Below are positions 53,779-63,297 of a stretch of DNA of 64,000 nt, one piece after another. A program made the position numbers and the translations under genes. The first letter of the stretch is position 1. Each line of letters starts with the position of its first letter. The notes below the pieces were generated by a model. The model ran no database searches, was not told the origin of the DNA, and was given only the letters and a program-made list of their open reading frames with translations. The DNA is from CAWATZ01 sp963784995 (GTDB lineage Bacteria > Planctomycetota > Planctomycetia > Gemmatales > Gemmataceae), in the NCBI GenBank assembly GCA_963784995.1, contig CAWATZ010000001.1:806001-870000 (forward strand), written 5' to 3'.

Positions 53779-55943
53779 TCAGAGCACGTCCACGATGATA
53801 CTGCCTGTCAGCGAGCTGTTGTGCGTGTCGGTGATCGTGATCTTTTGGTTGCCTTTCTTGCGCAGAACCAGTCCGGCGAAGGTGTGGACGCCCTGATTCG
53901 TGGTCGTGAACTTGTAGTTGGCGGGCAGGGTGGCCGTCCTGTCCGTGCTGCTGAAATGGACTGTTCCCGTGTAGCCGGTGACCACGTTGCCGTAGGCGTC
54001 CTCGACCGTGAGGGTCAGGCTGAACGATGCGCCGGCACTGACACTTGCGGGGGCGGTGAAGATGAACTTGCTTGCCGCCGCCGGGTTCACCGTGATGCCC
54101 GCGTCCGTGTTGGTGAGGTTTCCGCTCGTGGTATCCGTCGCGGTGAGCGACTGCGTGCCGGCGGTCTTCAGGGTGGCGCTGAAGGTATGCACCCCGGCAT
54201 CGGCGGCGGTGAAGGTGTAATTGGCTGGCAGCGCTGCCTTGCCGTCGCTGCTGGTGAAGTGGACCGTGCCGGTGTAGCCGCTGGCGACGTTGCCATAGGG
54301 GTCCTTGAGCGTGACGGTGAAGGAGCCGGCACCCCCGGCGGTAGTGGGCGACGGGAAGCCAACGACGAGCATGGTGCTGGCTGCGGCCGGCTTGACGGTA
54401 ATGCCCGTGTCGCTGGCGGTGAGGCTGGCAGTCGTGGTATCCGTGGCCGTGAGCGATTGCGGGCCGGCTGTCTTCAGGTCCACGCTGAAGGTGTGCGTGC
54501 CGTTGTCGGCGGCGGTAAAGGTGTAGTCGGCGGGCAGACCGGCCTGGCCGTCGGAGCTGGTGAAATGGACCGTGCCGGTATAGCCGGTGTCCGTGGTGCC
54601 GTTGGCGTTCAGGGCTGTGACCGTGAAGGTGCCGGCGACGCCGGCCGTGGTGGTTTGGGGGCCGCTCACGGCCAGCCCGATAGTGCTCTGAACCTCGAAG
54701 GCGCCGATGTCGATGGTGCCGCCGACGATGCGCGGGTAGCCGGGGCCGCGCTGATCGTAGGCGGGCGCACCGGTATTGTCGCCGGCGTTGACGGCGGGAC
54801 TGCCGAACAGCAGGGCCATGGTCGGCGTCGGGCCGCCGTTGTTCTGGAGTGGGCCAAGTTGCGGATTGACGTTGAGCAGATCGCTGGCCGCGAAGCCGCT
54901 GCCCCCTGTTGAGTTGCCGATCAGGTTATAGCCCTGCGAGGTGAAGCTGCCGTCGAGATCGGGAGCCGGCGTAGCGGCGGTCCCCGTAACGGCGCCATTG
55001 TCGGCAAGGATGGTGTCGTGCATCTGGAACTCGCCCGCGCCGGCGCCGTTGTAGATCCCGCCGCCAGACCCAAGGCCGGAGTAGGTGTCGCCCCCAGTGC
55101 GAGTGAAGTACAAGACGCCGCAGATGGCCCCGTTGTCGGCGAACGTGCTATGGTCGATGGTCACTGTCCCTGCCGCGATGTACAGGCCGCCCCCGAGACC
55201 GTTCCCGGCCGGCACGCCCGCGGTGGGGCCGGACGGTCCAGTAGAGTATCCCGTCGTGCCGAAGCCACCCTGCGCAGAGTTGTTGGAAATCGTACTGGAG
55301 TTCAGGGACAGCTTGCCGCCGCCCATGTAGATGGCCCCACCTTTTCCGTCGCCACCGAACGAGCCGTTCGCCACGTTTCCAGAGAGGGTGCTGTTGTTGA
55401 CGGTCAGCACGCCGCCGTTGTCGATGGCACCGCCTTGGAGGTAGGCAGAGTTTCCAGTGAGGGCACAGTCGTTGACGGTCAGCGTCCCGACATTGGAGAT
55501 CCCGCCGCCATAATAATCCAGACCGCCGCTGATCGTCAGGCCGGCAAGCGTTACGGATGCGTCGCCGGCCGTGATGTCAAAGACTCGGCTGAAGCCCACG
55601 GCGCTGATGGTCAGCTGGTTCGCGCCCGGTCCTTCGATGTCCAGGCTCTTGGTGATGGGCAGTTCGCCGCTGGTCAGTGTAATGGTTTGTCCGGCCAGAC
55701 TGGGCGCGAAGTTGATGGTATCGCCACTGTTGGCGGCGGTGATTTCCGCGCGAAGCGACCCCGAGCCGCTGTCGGCAGCGCTGGTGACCGTCAGCGTGCT
55801 GGGCACGGTGCGGTCTTCCAGGGCTTCGAGCCGGGGCACGAACCGGGTCGGGCGCATCGCAATTCGCGCGGCGAGCGGTTGCGTGCGGCAGGCGCCGCTT
55901 TCCGCTTGATTGCTTGTAGCCATTTGCCGAGCAGGAAAGTCAT
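53779..55943 (-). CDS. Secreted beta-helix surface protein with Ig-like repeats, frameshifted near the start
   Basis: About 720 residues. The open frame begins at 55923, but the paralogous N-terminus MTFLLGKWLQA is encoded from 55943 in another frame, with GGAGC upstream, and gives way near 55870 to the frame with RFVPRLEALEDRTVPSTLTV. A one-base frameshift in the first 25 codons is therefore likely. The beta-helix part has LTVNNSTLSGNVANG-type rungs and ends PGSPAVNAGDN-like/YDQRGPGYPRIVGG. Three Ig-like repeats follow (VTALNANGTTDTGYTGTVHF), then the conserved end SLTGSIIVDVL. The downstream neighbour is the truncated TPR copy. Confidence 0.8.
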
Positions 55944-56100
55944 GACAGTTGCTCCTTGAAGCAGGCGGTCTGCGTTATAATGGCGACGGCGACCTTTCCG
56001 TGCGCAGACCGAGCGCCGGGGCGGTGCCGGGCCGGTGGGGGGCTTGCTTGGCGGTAAGGACCCCACCGGCCGCTTGTCTGAATCTCCACTTCTCACCAGC
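55944..56100 (-). promoter_or_regulatory. Beta-helix gene leader, copy 2
   Basis: Shares the blocks described for 53174-53345, including GCAGGCGGTCTGC beside an A/T-rich TATAAT-like stretch (GTTATAATGG on the plus strand). The ribosome binding site and ATG surroundings match the leader at 57813. Confidence 0.55.
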
Positions 56101-56202
56101 GCTGCCAGCCGCCCCGGCGGTCTTGCATGCCGGCGCCCGTCTTGCGGCCAGCCTTAACAGAGGCCGAGGGTCCCGAACACATCGTCGTCACTGGTGGAGG
56201 CG
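56029..56202. repeat. Direct repeat partner of 53285-53457
   Basis: The intact version of the repeat: leader sequence followed by the true 3' end of the beta-helix gene at 56154. Comparison with 53285-53457 exposes the recombination junction there. Confidence 0.75.
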
Positions 56203-57812
56203 TGGTTGGCGAAGATCACCGTCAGCACGTCGGCGCAAGCGACCCCGCCGGACGAGACGTAAAGACCTCCACCCTGGCCCAGGCCGTCGCTGCCCCCAGA
56301 CCCAGCGGCACCGCCGCTGGCGCGATTGTGTTTGATCGTGTCGCCCGTGAGGGTGAGCGTCGAGTTGGCGTCTTCGTAGATGCCGCCCCCCAGACCATTG
56401 CCGCCGTTGCCGCCGGAGCCCCCAGCGCCGCCGAAGGCGCGGTTGTGGTCCACGGTACTGTTGCTGACGGTGAGCGTCGCCCCGAGAAGATCGGCGAGGC
56501 CGCCGCCCCAGGCGTCGCCGCCGGTCCCGCCGGCACCGCCGGCACCGCCGGTCACGGAGTTGTGAGCGAAGGTGCAATCGCTGACGGTGACGTCCACGAT
56601 GCGGGGGGCGAAGAAGTTGGAGGCATCCATGCCGCCGCCCTCGGCGAGACCGCCCTTCTGGCCGGCGAGCCCCGCTCCCGCAATTGCTGCGTTGTGCTCA
56701 AACGTGCTGCCGCTGACCGTGGCGATCCCGCCGGATACGTGGACGCCGCCGCCGAAAGCGTCGTTGGGGCCAGTAAGAAGGGATCCCGTGCCGGTATTGC
56801 CGTTGCCGCCGATGGCCTGATCGTGGTCGAACCTGCAATCGCTGACTGACAGCGTCGCGAGCGGGCCTGTGGACCCGCCGGTGAGGATGGCGCCGCCGAC
56901 ACCGAGGCCGGGGCGGAGCGGGCCGACGCTGTTGTCGCCGCCGATGGCCTGGTTGTGGCTGAACGTGCTGCCGTCAACGGTGAGGCTGGCGTTGCTGTTG
57001 ATGGCCCCGCCAGCGCCGGTAGCGCTCCGGATGCCGCTGTCATTGCTGCCGCCGTGGGCCACGTTGAAGGTGAAGCGACTATCGGTGATGTGGGCGGTGC
57101 CAAAATTGAGGATGGCGCCGCCCAAGCCGCTGCCGGCACCCGTGCCGCTGCTGCCGTCCGCGCCCAGGGCCTGGTTGCCGGTGAACGTGCTGGCGGAGAC
57201 GGTCAGGGTGCCGAGGTTGGCGAGCCCGCCGCCGACGCCGCCACCGACGTTGCCGCCCACCGCGACCTTGCCGGCATCGCCCACGGCCCGGTTGTTGGAC
57301 AGGACATCGCGGAAGAGTGTCAGAGTGCCGGAGTTCAAGATCCCGCCGCCGGCGCTGGTGGAACCGGGGGCGCTGCCGTTGGCCAGGCCGTCGGTGATCG
57401 TCATCCCGGCGAGGGTCACGGTCACACCGCTGCTGATGTCGAAGACCCGGCTGGCATCATTGCCGCTGATGGTCAGTCGCCGGGCGCCCAGGCCCTCGAT
57501 GTCCAGGCTCTGGGTGATGGCCAACTCGCCGCCCGTCAGCGTGATGGTTTGGCCGGCGAGACGGTGGGCGAACGTGATGGTATCGCCGCTGTGGGCGGCG
57601 GCGATCTCGCCGCGCAGCGAGCCGTCGCCGGCGACGCCGGTGTCGGAGTTGTTGGTGACCACCAGCGTGCTCGGCACGGTGCGGTCTTCCAGGGCTTCGA
57701 GCCGGGGCACGATCCGCTGCGGCCGCGAGCGCCGCGCCCCGTGGTGGGTGCGCGCGCCAGCCGACGTTTTCCGCAGCAGTGCTTGCAGCCACTTGCCGAG
57801 AAGGAAAGTCAT
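56154..57812 (-). CDS. Secreted beta-helix surface protein without Ig-like repeats
   Basis: A 552-residue protein. MTFLLGKWLQALLRKTSAGA leads to RIVPRLEALEDRTVPSTLVV, the same N-terminal motif as its neighbours. The rest is a glycine- and asparagine-rich beta-helix (LTVSASTFTGNQALG, VDGSTFSHNQAIGG, LTVSNSTVDHNRAFGG) with GGxxGxGGG turns. It ends DDVFGTLGLC and lacks the Ig-like repeats and the VDVL end of the other copies. AAGGAG lies 8 bases before the ATG; the longer upstream frame lies in the leader repeat. It is probably extracellular. Confidence 0.85.
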   Translation of the reverse strand: MTFLLGKWLQALLRKTSAGARTHHGARRSRPQRIVPRLEALEDRTVPSTLVVTNNSDTGVAGDGSLRGEIAAAHSGDTITFAHRLAGQTITLTGGELAITQSLDIEGLGARRLTISGNDASRVFDISSGVTVTLAGMTITDGLANGSAPGSTSAGGGILNSGTLTLFRDVLSNNRAVGDAGKVAVGGNVGGGVGGGLANLGTLTVSASTFTGNQALGADGSSGTGAGSGLGGAILNFGTAHITDSRFTFNVAHGGSNDSGIRSATGAGGAINSNASLTVDGSTFSHNQAIGGDNSVGPLRPGLGVGGAILTGGSTGPLATLSVSDCRFDHDQAIGGNGNTGTGSLLTGPNDAFGGGVHVSGGIATVSGSTFEHNAAIAGAGLAGQKGGLAEGGGMDASNFFAPRIVDVTVSDCTFAHNSVTGGAGGAGGTGGDAWGGGLADLLGATLTVSNSTVDHNRAFGGAGGSGGNGGNGLGGGIYEDANSTLTLTGDTIKHNRASGGAAGSGGSDGLGQGGGLYVSSGGVACADVLTVIFANHASTSDDDVFGTLGLC

Positions 57813-57945
57813 GACAGTCACTCCTTGAAGCAGGCGGTCTGCGGTAGAATGGCAACGGCGACCCTTCCGGCGGCAGACCGAGCGCCGGGGCGGTGTCGGG
57901 CCGGTGGGGGCTTGCTTGGCGGTAAGAACCTCACCGGCCGCCTTC
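57813..57945 (-). promoter_or_regulatory. Beta-helix gene leader, copy 3
   Basis: Third copy of the leader: CTCCTTGAAGCAGGCGGTCT, GGCAGACCGAGCGCCGGGGC and GGTGGGGGCTTGCTTGGCGG on the plus strand, upstream of the ATG at 57812. Confidence 0.55.
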
Positions 57946-57969
57946 TTCACACTTGATTCTGGACAGTCC

Positions 57970-58944
57970 TCAGAAATCCCCGGCCCAGACTACCACCTCC
58001 CCGCCGGCGCGCGTACTCAGGGCCTGGAGCGTCAAGAGCGGCATGCTGTCGCTCAGGAAGCGCACGGAGCCGTCGGCGAAGGCAAAGCTGGCGCCGCCGG
58101 GATGGCCGCTGCCGAAGGCGGCGGCCCGGTTCCACACTGTGAGGAGATCGCCACCGGGCGGAACCTGGTAGTTGATCGGCGCGGCCGAGTGGAGCGCGCA
58201 ATGCCCGAGGGCCCCTGGGGTCGAGATGGCAGCCCAAGTCCCCCAGTGTTCGATTGGAGAATGTCCGGGCCAAACAACAGGTTGGAGGAGGTCGAATTGC
58301 GGGTCCCGATGGAGGCGCTCGCCGAAGAGGAGCGTGTTGCTGGCGCCGTCAGTGATGTCCGTCAGGCAAACGCTGCCGCCAATGGAGAAGACGCCATCCG
58401 CAGTCATTCCCGGATAACCCGGCGGCGGGGTCGCCATCACCGTCCGCCTGCCGCCGTTGCCGCCATAACTGGTCATCGCATAGAGCCCGTCGGACCAGGA
58501 GGGTTGATTGGGGATCGTGGAATCGATCACGAGCTGCGGCAGCGGGTCCGAAGGACAGAGCAGGAGTTTGATGCTCTGGGCCGACGTGGCATTCGTTCCT
58601 CCGACGTTGTTGCGGTTATCGACCAGGTCCCACTTCTGGTAGAGATTGTTCTGCTCGAAGTAGGGGAGCAGCTCGACCCACAAGTTCGCGCCCCCGGTCG
58701 GGCGGTTGCCCATCATCACGGGGAGACCCACCCCGGTGGGGAACTGCCCGGGGCCGTCGTGGTAGTTGTGCGCGGCCAGGGCGATCTGCTTGAGGTTGTT
58801 CAGGCACTGGGCTCGGCTGGCGGCCTCGCGCACCTTCTGGACCGCCGGCAACAGCAGACCGATCAAGATGGCGACGATGGCGATCACGACCAGCAGTTCG
58901 ATCAGGGTCAAGCCGTGCCTTGCGGAATTCTCGTATCGGGACAT
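57970..58944 (-). CDS. DUF1559 pseudopilin-like protein
   Basis: A 324-residue protein. SARHGLTLIELLVVIAIVAI is the prepilin-type N-terminus, followed by LPAVQKVREAASRAQCLNNLKQIALAAHNYHDG. FGSGHPGGASFAFADGSVRFL is the C-terminal H-x9-DG motif of the family. Length is normal. The ATG at 58944 is chosen; a GTG two codons upstream (58950) is possible. It lies between the kinase-WD40 gene and the beta-helix cluster, all minus strand. It is likely exported by a type II/IV-pilus-like pathway. Confidence 0.9.
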   Translation of the reverse strand: MSRYENSARHGLTLIELLVVIAIVAILIGLLLPAVQKVREAASRAQCLNNLKQIALAAHNYHDGPGQFPTGVGLPVMMGNRPTGGANLWVELLPYFEQNNLYQKWDLVDNRNNVGGTNATSAQSIKLLLCPSDPLPQLVIDSTIPNQPSWSDGLYAMTSYGGNGGRRTVMATPPPGYPGMTADGVFSIGGSVCLTDITDGASNTLLFGERLHRDPQFDLLQPVVWPGHSPIEHWGTWAAISTPGALGHCALHSAAPINYQVPPGGDLLTVWNRAAAFGSGHPGGASFAFADGSVRFLSDSMPLLTLQALSTRAGGEVVVWAGDF

Positions 58945-58979
58945 CGGCACACCTGCTTTCCGTACGGGTGGAAATCGAT

Positions 58980-61900
58980 CTACGGTTTCTCGTTCCCCCT
59001 GGTCTCCCAGAGCGTCGCATCCCAGACCCTGATTTCGCCGGAGCGGGTGGAGCCGCTGGCCGAGGCAAGGCGCCGGCCGTCCGGGCTGAAGGCCAGCCCG
59101 TAGATGAAGCCGGCGTGGCCGCGCAGCGTGACCGGCTCCGCCTTTTCATCCGCCTTCAGGTCCCAAACCTTGATGGTCGAGTCCCAGCTGCCGGAGGCCA
59201 GGTAGCGGCCATCCGGGCTGAAAGTCACCTTCCAGACATAACGCGCATGGCCCTTCAGCGTCCGCAGGTGCTGGTGGGTCTTGGCATCCCAGATCTTTAT
59301 CGTCGGGTCGCCTGCCGCCTGCTCGCGAGCCGGCGAGGCAATCAGCCGGCCGTCGGGGCTGACGGCCACGGAGGCGTTGGGGTTGGAATTATGGCGGATC
59401 TCAGCGGGTGGCGTCTCTGCGGCCAGGTCCCAGATCTTGATCGCGGGATCGGAAGCGCCCGACGAAATCAGGCGGCGGCTGTCGGGACTGAACGCGAGGG
59501 CCGGCACCGGAGCCGGCGTCCCCTTGGGGGCGCAAACGGCTTGCCGGTCGCCGGATCATAAAGGGCGATCCCGTTGTCCAGGCCGATGCCAAGGAGCCCG
59601 CCGTCCGGGCTGATCGTCAGACCAACTATCCGCCGGGTGCAAGGAATCGTTCGCAGCTCGGTCAGCGAGTCTCCAAGCGGGGCGTGCAGGTCCCAGAGCT
59701 TGACCGTCTGGTCCCAGCTGGCGGAAGCGAGGGTCCGCCGGTCGGAGGAAAAGACCACGCCGATGACGTTGGCACTGTGGCCGCGCAGAGTATAGCGGAG
59801 AGTGAAGTCGATCGGTGTGCCGGCAGCGCTTGCTTCCCAGAGTTTCACGGTGCCGTCCCAGCTGGACGATGCCAACCAGCGGCCGTCCGGGCTGAAGCCA
59901 ACGCCGGAGACCAGTTGTTTGTGCCCTGTGAGCGCGACACAGTGCGGTGCCAGGGGATCGCCGGCCAGGGGGGTGGCGTCCCAGATCTGGACCGTGTGGT
60001 CGTAGCTGGCGGAGGCGAGTTTGTGGCCGTCGTGACTGAACGTCGCGTCGGTGACGAGGCTGGGGTGGGCGAAGATGGTGAGCATCTCCTGGCCGCTGAC
60101 GGCGTCCAGCAGCCGTAGGGTGCCGTCGAAGCCGGCCAGGGCGAGCCGCTTGCCGTCCGGGCTGAAGGCGACGGCCCGGCACTGGTGCGTGTTGCTCTGC
60201 TTGTCGATCTCCAGCGCACCCGTGGATGTGTCCCAGATCTTGATGACGCCATCCAGGCACGACCAGGCCAGCCGCCGCCCATCCGGACTGAACCAGGGAC
60301 TGTAAGGATAGGCGCGCAGTTCGCCGCGGAACGAAAACGTTTCCCGCCCGGTGTCCCGGTCCCAGACCTTGACCGTGCCGTCCTCACAGGCCGCCAGCAC
60401 GGACCGGCCATCGGGACGGAAGGCCACCCCCTTGACCGCCGCCGGGTGTTTGGGAAACTCTCGCAGCGCCTCGCCGCTGCTCACGTCCCACAGGCGCACA
60501 CTTCGGTCCGAGCCCCCGGACGCCAAGGTTCGACCGTCCGGGCTGAAGGCAACCTGCCAGGCAGGCCCCTTGTGGCCCTTGAGGGAGTGCAGGACTTGCC
60601 CACGGCTCGCATCCCGGACCTGAACAACTCCATCATGGCGGGCCAGGGCGAGGTAACGGCCATCCGGACTGTAGGCCAGGCCGCGGCAGAGGGCGCCGCT
60701 CCGGAGGACCGCTTGCGGCTCCAGGTCGTGCAGGATTTTGCCGGTCCGCGCGTCCCGGATTTCAAACGTGCCATCCATGCAGACCGAGGCGAGCTGCCGG
60801 CCGTCCGGGCTGAAAGCCACGCGGACGACCGTGGCCGGGTGTTGCAGGGGAGTCGGGTTGCCGTAGCGCTGCCGCTTGAGGAAGTGCCACTCCCAGCCGC
60901 GCAGGTGTTCGGGGCAGTCGTCGAGCAGTTCCTCGCCGCGGCCGACGTTGCCGGCGGCCAGCTCGCGCCCGGCCAGGGCAATGGCCTGCAAGTACGTGGT
61001 CTGCTTCTCGCGATCCAGAGCAGCGCTCTTCTCAGTCAAGGCGGCCGAGATGTTGCTGAGGCTGATCAGCAGGGCCCCGATGGCGATGGCCGCCACCGCC
61101 AGGGTCGCCACGATCCCCGAGACCACCACCGGCCGGTGCCGCTGTGCCCACTTCCGCGCCCGCAGCACCAGCGACGGCCGCCTGGCCCGGATCGGCTCGT
61201 CCTTGAGGAAACGCTCCAGGTCGTCGGCCAGGTCCCTGGCCGTGACGTAGCGCTCGGCAGGGTTCTTCTCCAGTGCCTTGAGGACGATGGTTTCCAGCTC
61301 CGCCGGAATGGACTTGTTCAGTTGCCGCGGCCGCCGGGGTTCCTCGAAGGCGATCTGCCGCAGCAGCTCGCGCCGGTCATTGCCGGTGAAGGCCGGCTCC
61401 AGCGTCAGCAGCTCGTACAGCGTCGCGCCCAGCGAGTACACGTCGGTGCGCTGGTCCACGACCACCCGCTGGGCCAGGGCCTGCTCCGGGCTCATGTAGC
61501 GGAGCGTGCCCAGGATGTCGCCGGTCAGGGTAAGCTTGGTGTCGTTGTGGACGTGGGCCAGGCCAAAATCGGTGATCCACAGGTTGCCGCGTGCATCGAC
61601 CAGGAGATTGGAGGGCTTGATGTCGCGATGCACCACGCCGAGGCTGTGCGAATGCTCCAGGGCCCGGGCGGCCTGAATGCCCAGCTGGGCCGCCGACCGG
61701 TAAAAGGCCGGATTCCTGGTCGAATTCTCCGTCGAGAGCGCGGCCTCAACCGGCCGGACCGTCTCCGACGCCGCACGTTCGGCACGTTTGTGCCCGTTGG
61801 CAACCGCTTTTGCCACGTCCGCGACAGCGGGCGACCTGGCAGGGGGAAGATAAGGGCCTGTCGGCGGCTGCTCGCCCGCGGCGGGTTTGGCCAGCCATTT

Positions 61901-62509
61901 TCCCGAAAGCAAGTCGTTGGCCACGGATTCCGGCGGGGTTTCCCGTTCCCCTTGCTCCCCGTGGACCAGACAGCGCAGGTCAGCGATGACGGCCGCCAGG
62001 GTATGTCCGTCGATGAACTGCATCGCGTAATAGTGGACGCCGCGCTCGCAGCCGACGCCGTATACCGGCACGATGTTCTGATGATGCAGCTGGGCGGCGG
62101 CGTGGGCCTCGTTCTTGAAACGCTGCAGTTGCTTGCCGTCCAGCGCCGCCGCGAAGGGCAGGATCTTGAGCGCGACCCGCCGGCCCAGGGAGATCTGCAC
62201 CGCCTCGTAAACGACGCCCATGCCGCCGCGGCCGATCTCGCGCACCAGGCGATAATCGCCCAGCGGGGCTTCGGGGGTGATTTCCCCAGCCAGGGCGGTG
62301 GACTCCCCCAGACCGTCCACCACCGAGTTACGCAACAGCCCCAGCGCCGGCAGCATCTGCCGGAGCACGACGGCCAGCTGGGGGTAACGCCGGGCATACT
62401 CCTCGAAGTCTGGCCGCTCGCCCCGCTCCTGCCGGTCGAGGAACTCATCGATGATCTGGCCCATGAGGGCTTCCGCCGCAGCGTCTTCGAGAGGGACAAC
62501 ATCGTTCAT
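58980..62509 (-). CDS. Membrane Ser/Thr protein kinase with WD40 repeats, frameshifted late
   Basis: About 1176 residues if repaired. A short helical N-terminus is followed by a kinase domain (about 85-440): IGRGGMGVVYEAV, invariant Lys115 in VALKIL, HRDIKPSN (HRD 294-296), DFG 314-316 and GTLRYMSPEQA, with an unusual Pro/Ala/Glu-rich insert of about 80 residues before helix E. A transmembrane helix (about 461-485) leads to at least ten WD40 repeats (FSPDGRTLASGG, RLWDVSSGEALREF). Near 59530 the frame breaks; the adjacent frame continues ALAFSPDSRRLISSG to the stop at 58980. ATG overlaps the sigma gene's stop (ATGA), the same arrangement as at 16220. Unlike that kinase it keeps DFG. Confidence 0.88.
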
Positions 62510-63137
62510 AATTGAGACTCCGTCAGGCCGTCCGCAAAAAGAAGCTGGTGCAACCGCAACATTGCCCGGCCGTGCCGCTTGCTGACCGTGCCCGGGTCCA
62601 TCCCCAGCAGGCAGCCCACTTCCTGGTTCGACAGGCCCTCGAAGTGCCGCATCAGGATCACTTCGCGGTCGGTCTGGGCTAACTGGGCCATGGCCTGGCG
62701 CAGCCGCTGGGCCAGGTCGCTGCGGTCGAGCGCCTGGCTCGGCGAAGAGCCGCCGGCCAATAATTGCCACGCCAGCATCAGTGAAGAGCGTTCCGGCAGC
62801 GGCACTTCCCTCCCGGCCGCGCCGGGCGGTTCCCAGATGGTAGCGCCAGGCCTTCAAGGTCCGATCATAGGCGATCTGCCGCAGCCACAGGCGGAAAGGC
62901 ATCGGCCGCTCTTGCAGGTAGGCGCTCAACCGGCGAAAGGCCTCCAGCTGCGCCTCCTGCACGACGTCCGACGGATCGACCCGGGCGGCGCAGCCTGGGG
63001 TCCAGGCGCAGCTCGACCACCTGCCGCAAATAGGGCCGGTGCCGGGCGAACAGGTCCTCGAAGGCCTGCCGATCGCCCGTCTGGGCCCGCTCCAGCAGCG
63101 TTTGGGTCTGCGCGGAATCCGGTCGAAGGTCGTCCAT
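62506..63137 (-). CDS. ECF-type sigma factor, two frameshifts
   Basis: About 210 residues if repaired. MDDLRPDSAQTQTLLERAQT and DRQAFEDLFARHRPYLRQVV (region 2) are in one frame. Near 62990 the sense moves to the frame with ARVDPSDVVQEAQLEAFRRL and MPFRLWLRQIAYDRTLKAWR. Near 62825 it moves to the frame with SSLMLAWQLLAGG and region 4: EGLSNQEVGCLLGMDPGTVSKRH, ending at 62506. Its stop overlaps the kinase ATG. The architecture equals the operon at 15645-18370. The frameshifts may be artefacts, as region order and motifs are intact. Confidence 0.8.
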
Positions 63138-63297
63138 CTGGGGTCTCCTCCCCTATTAACTCCAAAACGGCGCGAAAATCGACAGGCAAAACGGAAAAAA
63201 ATGCGTTTGGCCGCGCTATCGGCACACCGGGTGAAGGGAGAAGCTCGTCCGGCTGAAGTATACCGGCAAGCAACCGCAACCTCCAGCGCCTCGTCTT

